A stretch of DNA of 64,000 nucleotides, from NCBI GenBank assembly GCA_016790075.1, contig JAEUPP010000057.1, positions 1-64,000 on the forward strand, read 5' to 3'. Source of the DNA: Rhodanobacteraceae bacterium. Lineage in GTDB: Bacteria > Pseudomonadota > Gammaproteobacteria > Xanthomonadales > Rhodanobacteraceae. The position numbers and the translations under genes were made by a program. Positions 45,812 through 55,653 of the stretch are shown piece after piece (the stretch's first letter is position 1; every line of letters starts with the position of its first letter). The notes beneath the pieces were generated by a model. The model worked only from the letters and a program-made list of their open reading frames with translations. It was not told the DNA's origin and ran no database searches.

Positions 45812-48028
45812 TCAGAACCGATACCGCAGCTTGGCCAGGAATTGATCAGCGTCGCGCAGACTTAGCGCATCGGCGAACAGGTCGCTGCTGGTGTCGCGCT
45901 GCTCCCGCTCCTCGAAACCTCCCCGACTGTAGACCAGATAGAGCTCCGACTGCGGGGCGAGTTCATAGCGGTAACGCAGCTGCAGGCCGAAGCTGTTCAC
46001 GCTGAAGTCGTCGGCGTTGCCGTCGTCGACGAGGCGTCCGCGCGGACCGATGCGATAGCCCTGGCCTTGGTGCGCGTCGATCGCAAACCACTGCAGCTTT
46101 GCACGGAGTTCATGCTTGGCCTTGGGGAACCAGTTGATGTTGAGCGAGGTGTCCCACTGGGTGCGGTGGTAGCGTGCCAGCCTGTCGTCGGCCAGCCAGA
46201 TCAGCCAGTCGCGGCTCCAGCGCGGCCGGATCTCGCCGTCCAGCGTCAGGCGATCGTTGACGCTGTAGGCCAGCGAAATTTCCGGCTGGAACGCCCAGCC
46301 GCCCTGGCCTTCCTGCAGGAACCAGGCGCCCAGCGTGTACTGCCATTTGCCGCGGCGCGCGCTGACATATTCGCCGAACAGCCACGGGCGCGACTCTATC
46401 CAGACCTTGCCGGCGCCGCGCGCAATCTGATCATCGTAGCCGGCAGTCTGCGCACGCAATTCCAGGAAGTAGTTGCCGCCGGCGCGTAGTTCCGCGTAGC
46501 GCTGCAATTCCAGATACGAGGTGAGCCGGTCGCCACGATCGTTCGTGCGCAGCTCGGCTTCGACATCCCAGGTCACCGCTGCCGTCGCGCTGTCGGCCGG
46601 CAGATCGCTGCGCTTGTAGCTGGTTTCCCAGTTCAGCAGGTTGAGGTTATTGCGCGGCATATAGCCCGCATCGTTGAAGTTCAACGCATTGCCGAGGTGT
46701 GTGAACACCGCCGTATGCTGCAACTGCTCGTTCGGTGTCGCGCTCAGGCGCAGTACACCGCCGCTGTCCTTGGTCGTGACCGATGACTGCTCGATCTGCG
46801 ACAACAGGAGCTGGCCGTCCAGGCGCAGATTCGGCATCAGCTGCCAACGCCAGTCGTTGGCGAACACGTCGGCGCGGCGGTCCAGCATAGGCCGGTCGAC
46901 TGAGGTCACCAGCGCGCCGATATTGGAATCGCCCAGGGTATAGAGCAGCCGCCCCGCGGCGAAAAGGCGGCCCGCCTCGTCATCTTCTTCCGCAATAAAG
47001 GCGCCGTATTTGAAATCTCCGGCAGTGCCGTTGAGTTTTACCGCCGCGGTGATATCGGCGGCACGGCCGCTGCCGTCGTCGGATGCAGCGCCGACACGGC
47101 GTGTATACAGCAGCACACCATTGGGCGCGCTGCGCATGTCGAACAGAGCCTGGTTTTCAGTGAAGAACGGACGCTTGTCGGAAAAGAAGGTCTCGATCGC
47201 ATCGAAATTCACGACCAGTTCGTCGGACTCGACCTGGCCGAAGTCAGGATTCACCGTTGCGGTCAGCTGAAAGTCGCCGCTGGGTTTCCAGAACAGATCG
47301 GCGCCGGCGCGGAATTCACTGCCGGGATGCTTGAGGTCATACAGCGCCGACACATACGGGAACAGGTCGAGGGTCTGCGCCCGGTACTGCGGAATCGTGA
47401 TGCGCTCGAAGGCGGACAGATACACTGGATTGCCGTAGAACACCGGCGGTATGGCGGAGCGCTCGCTGCGTTCGGCCAGCACGCGGTCAACCTGGACGGC
47501 GATCTCGCGCGTCGGCGCGCTGCTGTCACGCATACTGGCAATGGTCCAGGGCAACAGGAGTTCAACGCTCCAGCCGTCTGCGTCCTCCTGTACTGCATGC
47601 TGCCAGTCCGCATCCCAGTCGGTGTTGAATCGATTTTCTTCGGTAATGATCGCGTCCTCGATCGAGTCGGACAGCGATACGGTGAAGTTGTAGCCGATCT
47701 TGCCGTCCGCATCGAAATCGATATTGACGTTGACGCGATCAGCATTGCGGATACGGTCACGCGGCGTGAACGGCTTGACGCGCTGGAAGGCCGCTGGCTG
47801 TTCGCAGCGGAATGCGAACGCAATGCCTTCGGGGGTGGACAGCAGGCGTGCTTCGGTCACCACGCTGGCCGTATCGAGGGTATAGGGTTGCGTGCGTTTG
47901 AAGTCGCGGAATACCTGCGCTTCGCGCCATTGTTCCTCGTCGATGCGGCCGTCTATGCGCAGTGTGGCGGCGTGTGCCGTTCCTGCGCCGAGTGCAGCAA
48001 CGGCCAGCAAGGAAAGATAAGTGCGCAT
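45812..48028 (-). CDS. DUF5916 outer-membrane protein with CBM9-like N-terminal domain
   Basis: A 738-residue exported protein. Signal peptide at 1-20 (ending GTAHA). Residues about 22-200 are a CBM9-like beta-sandwich (LRIDGRIDEEQWREAQVFRD, YNFTVSLSDSIEDAI, WSVELLLPW). The rest is the DUF5916 barrel: FWKPSGDFQLTATVNPDFGQ, then VESDELVVNFDAIETFFSDK and RPFFTENQALF at about 250-300, then alternating strands to a final QFLAKLRYRF. A terminal Phe is the usual outer-membrane assembly signal. Ligand is unknown. A terminator separates it from etfA. Confidence 0.9.
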   Translation of the reverse strand: MRTYLSLLAVAALGAGTAHAATLRIDGRIDEEQWREAQVFRDFKRTQPYTLDTASVVTEARLLSTPEGIAFAFRCEQPAAFQRVKPFTPRDRIRNADRVNVNIDFDADGKIGYNFTVSLSDSIEDAIITEENRFNTDWDADWQHAVQEDADGWSVELLLPWTIASMRDSSAPTREIAVQVDRVLAERSERSAIPPVFYGNPVYLSAFERITIPQYRAQTLDLFPYVSALYDLKHPGSEFRAGADLFWKPSGDFQLTATVNPDFGQVESDELVVNFDAIETFFSDKRPFFTENQALFDMRSAPNGVLLYTRRVGAASDDGSGRAADITAAVKLNGTAGDFKYGAFIAEEDDEAGRLFAAGRLLYTLGDSNIGALVTSVDRPMLDRRADVFANDWRWQLMPNLRLDGQLLLSQIEQSSVTTKDSGGVLRLSATPNEQLQHTAVFTHLGNALNFNDAGYMPRNNLNLLNWETSYKRSDLPADSATAAVTWDVEAELRTNDRGDRLTSYLELQRYAELRAGGNYFLELRAQTAGYDDQIARGAGKVWIESRPWLFGEYVSARRGKWQYTLGAWFLQEGQGGWAFQPEISLAYSVNDRLTLDGEIRPRWSRDWLIWLADDRLARYHRTQWDTSLNINWFPKAKHELRAKLQWFAIDAHQGQGYRIGPRGRLVDDGNADDFSVNSFGLQLRYRYELAPQSELYLVYSRGGFEEREQRDTSSDLFADALSLRDADQFLAKLRYRF

Positions 48029-48140
48029 GATTTGTGCTGCGGCCAGCGAAAAGGCTGCGCATGCTACACGTTGATGCGGACAGCCGCGACTCTGATTCGT
48101 TACCTGAATCGGCGAGTTGGTATCGCCTAGCGCTGGAAGG

Positions 48141-48166
48141 AAAAAACCCGCGTCAGCGGGTTTTTT
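48141..48166. terminator. Rho-independent terminator upstream of the DUF5916 gene, downstream of etfA
   Basis: AAAAAACCCGC, loop GTCA, then GCGGGTTTTTT: a 5-bp GC stem flanked by six A and six T. It works in both directions, ends the etfBA transcript (minus strand), and shields the DUF5916 gene. Confidence 0.88.
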
Positions 48167-48190
48167 CGCAGCGGCGTACTGCAGCGGAAA

Positions 48191-49132
48191 TCAGCCCAGC
48201 GCCGCTTCCAGCTGCGGTACCAGGGTGAACAGATCGCCGACGAGACCGATATCGGCAATCTCGAAGATTGGCGCTTCGCCATCCTTGTTGATCGCTACGA
48301 TGGTGCCGGCGTCCTTGATGCCGGTCAGGTGCTGGATAGCGCCGGAAATGCCAATTGCCATATACAGCTCGGGCGCGATGATCTTGCCGGTCTGGCCTAC
48401 CTGCAGGTCGCTGGGTACATAGCCGGCGTCGACGGCGGCACGTGATGCGCCGACGGCGGCACCCAGTTTGTCCGCGAGCTGGTAGATCACGGCGAAGTTT
48501 TCGGCCGAACCCACGCCACGGCCGCCGGAGACCACACGGCTTGCGCTTTGCAGGTCAGGGCGATCGCTCTTGCCTTGCTGCAGCTCGACAAAGCGCGTAT
48601 GCGCAGGCAGTTCAGCGCTTACGTTCAGCGCTTCTATCGCTGCCGAACCACCCGCGGCCGCGGCCGCAAACGAGGCGGTGCGCACCGTCGCGACCAGCAC
48701 CGCATCGGCCGGCGCTTCCACCGTGATGATGGCGTTGCCCGCATAGATGGGCCGCTTGAAGCAGTGGGCGTTCACTACTTCGGCGATGTCGGATACCTGT
48801 GCGACACCGAGCAGAGCAGCGATGCGCGGCGCCAGATCCTTGCCGAAGGTCGTTGAGGGAGCGAGTACATGGCTGTAGCCCTGCGCCGCGGCTACCACCT
48901 GCGGCGCGTAGACCGCGGCGATGGCGTGGGCGTTGGCGCTGTGGCTGATGGTCAGTACCTTGCTGACGCCGGCAATGGCGGCAGCTTCGGCCGCGATCGC
49001 CGCGGGAGTGTCGGCGAGAACCAGCACATCGATGCTGTCGGCGTTGAAGGCTTGGGCGCAGGTCACGCAGCGCGCCGTGCTGGAATTGAGCTTGCCGTTG
49101 AGGTGTTCGGCAACGATCAGAACTTTGCTCAT
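48191..49132 (-). CDS. etfA: Electron transfer flavoprotein alpha subunit
   Basis: A 313-residue FAD-binding subunit that passes electrons from acyl-CoA and other dehydrogenases to ETF-ubiquinone oxidoreductase. It opens [20 protein letters not shown]. The FAD signature near the C-terminus is present: [13 protein letters not shown] at about 203-215, [40 protein letters not shown], and [11 protein letters not shown]. It follows etfB with a 64-bp gap and is followed by a strong terminator. Confidence 0.96.
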   Translation of the reverse strand: MSKVLIVAEHLNGKLNSSTARCVTCAQAFNADSIDVLVLADTPAAIAAEAAAIAGVSKVLTISHSANAHAIAAVYAPQVVAAAQGYSHVLAPSTTFGKDLAPRIAALLGVAQVSDIAEVVNAHCFKRPIYAGNAIITVEAPADAVLVATVRTASFAAAAAGGSAAIEALNVSAELPAHTRFVELQQGKSDRPDLQSASRVVSGGRGVGSAENFAVIYQLADKLGAAVGASRAAVDAGYVPSDLQVGQTGKIIAPELYMAIGISGAIQHLTGIKDAGTIVAINKDGEAPIFEIADIGLVGDLFTLVPQLEAALG

Positions 49133-49196
49133 GAGCTTTATCCGTTGGTGAGGCCGCGCCGCGCGAGTCCCGCGGCGGCTGCGGCCACGTAGGGAA

Positions 49197-49943
49197 TTAC
49201 ACCAGGCCTTTTGTCTTCAGCAGCGAAACGAGTTCGGCCACGTCCTTGACCATGACGCCCTTGCTGCGCTTGGCCGGCGCGGCGTAGTGCGTGGTCTTGA
49301 GGTGATCGCCCGATTCGACCGCCAGGGATTCCAGCGGAATCGTCTCAAGCGGCTTGGACTTGGCCTTCATGATGTCCGGCAGCTTGATGAAGCGCGGCTC
49401 GTTGAGGCGCAGGTCAGTCGTGATGACCGCAGGCAGGTCGACTTCAATGGTTTCCAGGCCGGCATCGACTTCACGCGTGACGCGGGCGTTACGGCCGTTG
49501 ATGTCCACTTTGGACGCGAAGGTTGCCTGCGGGCGGTTCCACAGCGCCGCCAGCATCTGGCCGGTCTGATTGCAGTCGTCGTCGATAGCCTGCTTGCCCA
49601 GGATGACGATGTCCGGCTGTTCTTTCTCGATGAGCTTGAGCAGGGTACGAGCCGCAGTCAGCGGCTGTACGGCCTGGGTGGTGACGACATGGATGGCGCG
49701 GTTCGCGCCCATGGCCAGGCCATTGCGCAGATGCGCCTGGCAATCGGCCGGGCCTATGGTGGCGACGACGACGTCGGTAGCCACGCCTTTTTCGCGCAGG
49801 CGCAGCGCTTCTTCCAGGGCGATGTCGTCAAACGGGTTGGCCGAGAGCTTGACGCCTTCGGTCACCACGCCGGAGCCGTCCGGCTTGACCTGGATGCGCA
49901 CGTTGTAATCGACAACGCGCTTGTAGCCGACGAGGATCTTCAT
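49197..49943 (-). CDS. etfB: Electron transfer flavoprotein beta subunit
   Basis: A 248-residue AMP-binding partner of EtfA. It begins MKILVGYKRVVDYNVRIQVK and has NPFDDIALEEALRLREKG at about 37-54. The family block VDLPAVITTDLRLNEPRFIKLPDIMKAKSK is at about 167-196. The ATG at 49943 is well placed. It is first gene of the etfBA operon. Confidence 0.96.
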   Translation of the reverse strand: MKILVGYKRVVDYNVRIQVKPDGSGVVTEGVKLSANPFDDIALEEALRLREKGVATDVVVATIGPADCQAHLRNGLAMGANRAIHVVTTQAVQPLTAARTLLKLIEKEQPDIVILGKQAIDDDCNQTGQMLAALWNRPQATFASKVDINGRNARVTREVDAGLETIEVDLPAVITTDLRLNEPRFIKLPDIMKAKSKPLETIPLESLAVESGDHLKTTHYAAPAKRSKGVMVKDVAELVSLLKTKGLV

Positions 49944-50005
49944 GCAGCGGATTCCGTAGTGGACCAGGGAAAGCGGCCGCAGCCGCGGGCGGAAAGCGCC
50001 GAATT

Positions 50006-50953
50006 CTATCGCGCCGTGGTTGGTGTGACAGATCGGGTAGTCCGGACAGCTTGCAACCGAGCGAGGATGGCCGCCGCAAGGCGGTCGGCCGAACCGGCGC
50101 CGTGGCCGAAGAATAGGGAGGGCTCACTGAGTTCAAGCTCCAGAAGCCGCGGACTGCCATCGGCGTCCTGGATCAGGTCGACGCGGGCATAGAGCAATGG
50201 CCCGGCCAGCGGAATCGCCGCCAGGGTTTTACGTGCCAGCGCGAGCTCAGCCGTGGTCGGCTCGCGCGCCGTGATGTGCTCGGGCGCGAACAGCGCCCGC
50301 GTCGCAGCGGTATGGCGCTGCAACAGCGGACCCTTGCGGATGGCATGGCTGAATTCACCCTCGAACCAGAGCAACGCAGTCTCGCCATGCTCGTCGACGC
50401 GGGCCAGATAGGGTTGCAGCAGGGCACTGCGGCCGCTGGCAAGCAGGGACTGCAGATGTGCGAGCGCCGCGTCGAACTGTTCGGCGCCATGGCGTTGCGC
50501 ATCTCGTGAACCCGCTCCTACGCAGGGTTTTACGACGAACTCGAAGTCGGAGGCGCCGCCGCCCTCTGCGTTGACAAAGCGCTGCAGGGCCTGGGCAGCG
50601 TCGTCGCCCGGCTCGACGAAGGCGCTGGGCACGATCGCGATGCCGCGTTGCGCGAGTTCGCCCAGGTAGTGCTTGTCCGTGTTCCAGCGCAGGATGGCCG
50701 GCGGATTGAGCAATACCGTCGCGCTGGCGGCGCGCTCGACCCAGGCCAGGAATTCGGCCAGGCGTTGCGTGTAGTCCCAGGTCGAGCGCAGCAAGGCGAG
50801 GTCATGCGCGGCCCAGTCCGCATCTGCGTCGTCCCAGTCCAGCACGCTGACAGCGGCCCCGGCGCGCTGCAGCGCCTCGATCAGCGGCGGCAGATCCTCG
50901 TCCAGCCCGCGTGCGGCGTGAGTGGTGACGAGAGCGACGCGAGGCTGGTCCAT
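50006..50953 (-). CDS. ATP-grasp family protein (RimK/DcsG-like)
   Basis: A 315-residue probable ligase. The ATG at 50953 begins MDQPRVALVTTHAARGLDED, a Rossmann-like pre-ATP-grasp domain (VLDWDDADADW, LLRSTWDYTQR). ATP-grasp core: FEFVVKPCVGAGSRDAQ at about 138-154, an ALLQPYLARVDEHGETALLW strand, YARVDLIQDADGSPRLLELE and LSEPSLFFGHG at about 260-290, holding the acidic metal ligands. Similar proteins act on amino acids or peptides (cycloserine synthesis, glutamyl ligation); the substrate is unknown. It stands alone upstream of etfB. Confidence 0.82.
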   Translation of the reverse strand: MDQPRVALVTTHAARGLDEDLPPLIEALQRAGAAVSVLDWDDADADWAAHDLALLRSTWDYTQRLAEFLAWVERAASATVLLNPPAILRWNTDKHYLGELAQRGIAIVPSAFVEPGDDAAQALQRFVNAEGGGASDFEFVVKPCVGAGSRDAQRHGAEQFDAALAHLQSLLASGRSALLQPYLARVDEHGETALLWFEGEFSHAIRKGPLLQRHTAATRALFAPEHITAREPTTAELALARKTLAAIPLAGPLLYARVDLIQDADGSPRLLELELSEPSLFFGHGAGSADRLAAAILARLQAVRTTRSVTPTTAR

Positions 50954-51069
50954 GCAGAATCTCCAGACGGTATTTGAGGCGGAAAGGAATGCGAGTCTAG
51001 TGCCATTTGCGCCGCGTGCCCGCTGGCCACATATCCCTTGCGCGGCCCAGACCCCGGCCGCGCAAGCAG

Positions 51070-53547
51070 CTACTCCTTGCGCAAGACCAGCAATGGCGAG
51101 GTTCGTGCGATGCCGCGTGTGCCCAGCCAGCCGGCCAGCGTGACCAGCGCGACGGCGGCGGCGACCCCGAGTGCGAACGGCAGCAATGGCGGAGTCCACC
51201 CAATGCGAAACACGATACGGCCCAGGGAGAGTCCGGCGGTGATGGCGCCGATAGCGGCGATAAGACCGGCCATCAGCCCCAGTAACGCGAATTCACCCAG
51301 CACACTAGCGAGCAATTGACTGCGGCTTGCACCCAGGGTGCGCAGCATTGCCGTTTCGAAACGGCGTTCTTCAGCGCTGACATTCAGTGCCGCGATCAGC
51401 ACCAGCAGGCCGGCGACCAGGCTGAAACCGAGTACGGCCATCACGGCGCTGCTGACTTTGTCGATGATGTCGCGTACACGGTCGAGGATCGCGTTGATAT
51501 CGATCAGTGACAGATTGGGAAAAGCACGCGACACCGCGCGCAGTTCGGCCGTCCGCTCGGCCGGAAGCCAGAAGCTCGCGATATAGCTGTGCGGCAGCGA
51601 TTGCGCGCTGCGAGTATCCAGCAGCACGAAAAAATTCACCCGGAATGACGTCCAGTCGGCCTCGCGTACGTTGCGGATCGTCGCCTCGATGGTGCGCTCG
51701 CCTACGCTGAAGCTCAGTTTGTCGCCGAGCTTCAGATGCAGCATGTCGACCCAGACCTGTTCGACCGAGATCTGTGGCTGTTCGGACTGAGCGTCGAACC
51801 AGCTGCCGGCCTTGAGTACATTCGCTGCGGGTAGCGTGTCGCTCCAGGACAGGCGTGTTTCCCCGTTGATCCAGCTCGCGGCGCGGCGGTCGGTGTAGTC
51901 GTCGGCGCGTGGCGCCTTGCCGTTGATGGCGACGAGTTTGCCGACCGCAAGAGGCAGCACGTTGAGGTTTTTTGCGCCTAGCTGCTGCAACTGCTGCTCC
52001 ACGCGGTCACGCTGTTCGGGTTGCAGGTTCAGCAGAAAGTGATTCGGCGTTTCCGCGGGCAGGTCGGCACGCCAGGCGGCGAGCAAACCGGGGCCGACGA
52101 CGGCGAGCAGCAGTAGGGCGGTGAAGCTCAGTGCGAGTGCCGTGGCCTGGATCAGGCTCAGGCTGCGCCGGCGAGCGAGGTTGGCCAGGCCGAAGCGCAG
52201 CGCCCCCGGCAGGCGCCGGCCCAGGCGGCGCAGTAGCGCAATCAGGACCAGTCCGGCGGCGAGGGTTGCGCCGGCCACACCAGCCAAGCTTGTGCCCAGC
52301 GCGGCGGCTATCGTGGCGCTGCTGCTCTGGCTCGCGATCAGGGCGAACGCAACCAGCGGCGGCAGCAGGTAGAGCAGATCGAAGCGGCGCGGACGCAGCG
52401 CTATCGCGCGCTGGAACACGCGCATAGGCGGCACGTCACGCAGGCGCGCCAGTGGTGGCAGGGCGAAGCCGATCAGCACGGCAAGTCCTACGCTGACGGC
52501 GGCAACGGCTGGCAGCAGACTGGGTGCTGGTGCGGCGGCAGGCAGCAGGTTGCCTGCATACACGAGCACGCCCTGCTGCAGCGCCAGACCGAGACCCGCG
52601 CCGAGCAGGCAGGCGGGCAGGCCTAGTAGCAGCAGAGTAAGGCTCAGTATCGTCAGCACGCGGCGTTTGCCCAGCCCCAAGGCGCGCAGTAGCGCGACTT
52701 CGTCGATCTTGCGCCGCGCATAGCGCTGCGCCGCGAGCGCAACGGCTATGCCCGAGAGCAGGGCCGAGAGCAGCGCGGCCAGACGCAGAAACAACTCGCC
52801 GCGCTCGAACGCACTACGCAGATTCTGCTGCGCTTCGGCCACGGTCACGAGTTGCGACCCATCCTTGAGCAGGGGCTTGGCCCAGGCCTGAAAACGTGCC
52901 AGTGCGGCGGCATCGCCGGCCAGCATCAGACGATGCCGCGCCCGGGAACCGACACCGAGCAGGCCGCTTTCCCTGGCATCAGCGAGCGCGACGGCGAGGC
53001 GCGGCGCGAGCGAGAACAGTTGCCCGCCATCTGGTTGACGCAGGATTTCGCCGGCTACCCGCAGTGGCCGGCCAGCCAGTTCCAGCGTGTCGCCAGGCTT
53101 GATGCCTAGCGCCGACAGCAGCAGGCCGTCGGCATATACCTGGCCCGCGCCGGGTGCCTGGGCCTGGAATTCGGAACCGGCCGCGTCGCGTATCGTCAGC
53201 ACCCCGCGCAGCGGGTAGTTCGTGTCGGTTGCGCTGACCTGCGCCAGCTGGCTCTTTCCGGCGGCGAATACGACGCTGGGAAATTCAGCGCTGACACTGG
53301 TGCGCAGGCCGAACTGTTCGGCCTGGGCGAGGAACTCCGGCGCGATCTCACGGCGGGCGCTCACGCCGAGATCGCCGCCGATCAGTTCGGCCGCACTGGC
53401 GACGATGGCCTGTTCCACGCGTTGTCCCAGCGTGGCAACAGCCGTCAGCGCGGCGACGGCCAGCACCAGGGCGGCTGCCAGGGTGCGCAACTCGCCATGG
53501 CGAAATTCGCGCCGAAGAGCCCGGGCGGCAAAGTGCAGCACGTTCAT
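51070..53547 (-). CDS. ABC transporter permease, FtsX/YbbP type
   Basis: An 825-residue inner-membrane protein. It has a first helix at about 20-42 after the MNVLHFAARALRREFRHGEL entry, a long periplasmic domain, then helices at about 255-420 and another periplasmic part, and the closing FtsX domain at about 690-825 (SAEERRFETAMLRTLGASRS and LLGLMAGLIAAIGA). It overlaps the ATPase gene by four bases. In this family the pair with a YbbA-like ATPase is thought to handle envelope lipids or lipoproteins, beside tesA as in other proteobacteria. Confidence 0.92.
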   Translation of the reverse strand: MNVLHFAARALRREFRHGELRTLAAALVLAVAALTAVATLGQRVEQAIVASAAELIGGDLGVSARREIAPEFLAQAEQFGLRTSVSAEFPSVVFAAGKSQLAQVSATDTNYPLRGVLTIRDAAGSEFQAQAPGAGQVYADGLLLSALGIKPGDTLELAGRPLRVAGEILRQPDGGQLFSLAPRLAVALADARESGLLGVGSRARHRLMLAGDAAALARFQAWAKPLLKDGSQLVTVAEAQQNLRSAFERGELFLRLAALLSALLSGIAVALAAQRYARRKIDEVALLRALGLGKRRVLTILSLTLLLLGLPACLLGAGLGLALQQGVLVYAGNLLPAAAPAPSLLPAVAAVSVGLAVLIGFALPPLARLRDVPPMRVFQRAIALRPRRFDLLYLLPPLVAFALIASQSSSATIAAALGTSLAGVAGATLAAGLVLIALLRRLGRRLPGALRFGLANLARRRSLSLIQATALALSFTALLLLAVVGPGLLAAWRADLPAETPNHFLLNLQPEQRDRVEQQLQQLGAKNLNVLPLAVGKLVAINGKAPRADDYTDRRAASWINGETRLSWSDTLPAANVLKAGSWFDAQSEQPQISVEQVWVDMLHLKLGDKLSFSVGERTIEATIRNVREADWTSFRVNFFVLLDTRSAQSLPHSYIASFWLPAERTAELRAVSRAFPNLSLIDINAILDRVRDIIDKVSSAVMAVLGFSLVAGLLVLIAALNVSAEERRFETAMLRTLGASRSQLLASVLGEFALLGLMAGLIAAIGAITAGLSLGRIVFRIGWTPPLLPFALGVAAAVALVTLAGWLGTRGIARTSPLLVLRKE

Positions 53548-54233
53548 GCGGCCACTTCCACGCGGCGACCACCGTCCAGGCGCACCAGATGACGGCAGCG
53601 TTGCGCCAGGGTCAGGTCATGCGTCACCAGCACCAGCGTCGTGCCGCGTGCCTGGTTGAGTTCAAACAGCAGGTCGCTGACGCTGCGTCCGGTGCGGGCG
53701 TCGAGATTGCCGGTAGGCTCATCGGCGAACAACAGCTTGGGGCCATGCACGAAGGCGCGTGCGATCGCGACCCGCTGCTGTTCACCGCCCGAGAGCTGGG
53801 AAGGGTAGTGATGCAGCCGCTGGCCGAGGCCTACGGCGGCAAGCGCCTGCTGAGCCGACAGGCGTGCATCGGCGCCGTCTTCGAGCTCCAGCGGCAGCAT
53901 GACATTTTCTTCCGCGGTCAGTGCTGGCAGCAGATGGAAACTCTGGAATACAAAACCGACGCGGCGCCGGCGCAGCGCCGCACGCGCTTCCTCGTCAAGC
54001 TGCTGCAGTGCCTGGCCGTCAAGCGCGATTTCGCCGCTGTCGGGGTTGTCCAGACCCGCCAGCAAGCCCAATAGCGTGGTCTTGCCCGAGCCAGACGCTC
54101 CGACGATGGCCAGCGAGTCGCCGGCGGCAACGGAAAGGCTGACGCTATCGAGGATCTGCAACCGGCCATCGGGCCCGACAACGGCTTTGCTAACATCGCG
54201 GGCACTGAGAATTACATCGGCGGCTGGTGACAT
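53544..54233 (-). CDS. ABC transporter ATPase, YbbA type
   Basis: A 229-residue ATPase. Walker A is GASGSGKTT at about 49-57, the Q-loop is FVFQSFHLLPAL, the signature is LSGGEQQRVAIARAF, Walker B is LLFADEPTGNLD, and the H-loop is LVLVTHDL. The ATG at 54233-54231 shares its bases with the ATG of the divergent tesA. The last four bases overlap the permease gene. Confidence 0.94.
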   Translation of the reverse strand: MSPAADVILSARDVSKAVVGPDGRLQILDSVSLSVAAGDSLAIVGASGSGKTTLLGLLAGLDNPDSGEIALDGQALQQLDEEARAALRRRRVGFVFQSFHLLPALTAEENVMLPLELEDGADARLSAQQALAAVGLGQRLHHYPSQLSGGEQQRVAIARAFVHGPKLLFADEPTGNLDARTGRSVSDLLFELNQARGTTLVLVTHDLTLAQRCRHLVRLDGGRRVEVAA

Positions 54234-54234
54234 G
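54231..54234. promoter_or_regulatory. Shared CATG: start codons of two divergent genes overlap
   Basis: The palindrome CATG holds the ATG of tesA (54232 on plus) and the ATG of the YbbA-type ATPase (54233 on minus). With these starts there is no intergenic DNA, so each promoter and ribosome site would lie inside the other gene. If a later start is used by one gene, the overlap goes away. Confidence 0.55.
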
Positions 54235-54849
54235 CGGCGTTTCCTGGTCTTGGTGGTTGTACTTTTATCATTGGTAAGTTTTCACGCGGTTGCCGCGGCG
54301 GGCGCCGGCACCGTGCTCGTGCTCGGCGATTCGCTTTCGGCAGCCCACGGCATTACGCGCGATGCCGGCTGGGTGAATCTGTTGCAGCAGCGTATCGCCC
54401 AGAGCGGCAGCGCGCGCTCAGTCGTCAACGCGTCGATCAGCGGCGAAACAACCACGGGCGGCCTCGCGCGGTTGCCCGCACTGCTGGCCGAACACAGGCC
54501 AACCCTGGTCCTGATCGAACTTGGTGCGAACGACGGTCTGCGCGGACTGCCGCTCGCCGAAATTCGCTCCAACCTCTTGAAACTCCTTGACCTGGTTCGC
54601 GAGGCGAAAGCGCAGTCGGTGCTGATCGGCATAGAACTGCCGGTCAACTACGGCCCACAGTATCGCGACGGCCTGCGCGCGATGTATCGGGACTTGTCCG
54701 GCGAATTCAATGTGCCACTGGTCCCGTTCCTGCTTGAGGGCGTCGCGCTCGACCCGGCCCTGATGCAGGACGACGGCCTGCATCCGAATGCCCAGGGCCA
54801 GCCTCGCTTGCTGGAAAATGTCTGGGGCGTGGTCGGGAAAGAATTCTAG
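54232..54849 (+). CDS. tesA: GDSL arylesterase/lysophospholipase (TesA)
   Basis: A 205-residue exported multifunctional esterase. Signal peptide at about 1-24. GDSL block: Ser34 in VLGDSLSAAHGI; block III GANDGLRG at 98-105 with Asn100; catalytic Asp181 and His184 in DDGLHPNAQG. The ATG at 54232 is the only one before the signal peptide. It is divergent from the YbbA/YbbP-type transporter, a conserved neighbourhood. Confidence 0.95.
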   Translation: MRRFLVLVVVLLSLVSFHAVAAAGAGTVLVLGDSLSAAHGITRDAGWVNLLQQRIAQSGSARSVVNASISGETTTGGLARLPALLAEHRPTLVLIELGANDGLRGLPLAEIRSNLLKLLDLVREAKAQSVLIGIELPVNYGPQYRDGLRAMYRDLSGEFNVPLVPFLLEGVALDPALMQDDGLHPNAQGQPRLLENVWGVVGKEF

Positions 54850-54921
54850 CCAGCACCTCATGACGGCAGGCTGCGAACCGTCACACCCCTGAAGGCGGGG
54901 CGCGCTAGAGGAGGAAGCGAA

Positions 54922-55650
54922 ATGAAACAGCGCGAGGAAACGGCAGGACTGATTCTGCTGATCGAGGACAACCGCGGCATCGCTGAAATGGTCGGCGAGT
55001 ATCTGGAGCGTCGCGGTTACGGCATCGATTACGCTACCGATGGCCTGACCGGCCTGCGCCTGGCGACCAACAACAGCTATGACGTCATCGTGCTGGACCT
55101 CATGCTTCCGGGACTGGACGGTGTCGACCTGTGCCGCCGCCTGCGCAGCGAGGCACAGAAAGCAACGCCGGTGCTGATGCTGACCGCGCGCGACACGCTG
55201 GATGACAAACTCGTCGGTCTCGAAGCGGGGGCTGACGACTACCTCGTCAAGCCCTTTGAAGTACGCGAGCTTGAAGCCCGGGTACGGGCGCTGATTCGCC
55301 GCGAGCGCCGCCTGGTCAGTGCCGCGGTACTGCGGGTGGCCGACCTTGTGCTCGACACGTCGACCCTGCAGCTCACGCGTGACGGGCATGACCTCGTCGT
55401 TTCACCCATAGGTATCAAGCTTCTGACCATACTGATGCGCGAATCGCCGCGCGTGGTGAGTCGACGCGATATCGAGCGGGAAATCTGGGGCGATACCTTG
55501 CCGGATTCCGACACCTTGCGTTCGCACCTGTACAACCTGCGCAAGATCATCGACAAGCCGTTCCAGCGGCAACTGCTGCATACGATTCACAGCGCCGGCT
55601 ATCGTCTGGCCGACCTCGATGCCGAGCTCGTGGCGAGCCGCCAGGGCTGA
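54922..55650 (+). CDS. OmpR-family response regulator
   Basis: A 242-residue regulator with a strong ribosome site (GAGGAGG) before the ATG. The receiver domain has IEDN at 14-17, Asp59 in VIVLDLMLPGLDGVDL, Thr88 and Lys110 in YLVKPF. Winged helix at about 130-230 (ISPIGIKLL-like VVSPIGIKLLTILM, SDTLRSHLYNLRKIID, and IHSAGYRLADL). It is followed after three bases by its kinase. Confidence 0.95.
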   Translation: MKQREETAGLILLIEDNRGIAEMVGEYLERRGYGIDYATDGLTGLRLATNNSYDVIVLDLMLPGLDGVDLCRRLRSEAQKATPVLMLTARDTLDDKLVGLEAGADDYLVKPFEVRELEARVRALIRRERRLVSAAVLRVADLVLDTSTLQLTRDGHDLVVSPIGIKLLTILMRESPRVVSRRDIEREIWGDTLPDSDTLRSHLYNLRKIIDKPFQRQLLHTIHSAGYRLADLDAELVASRQG

Positions 55651-55653
55651 GCT

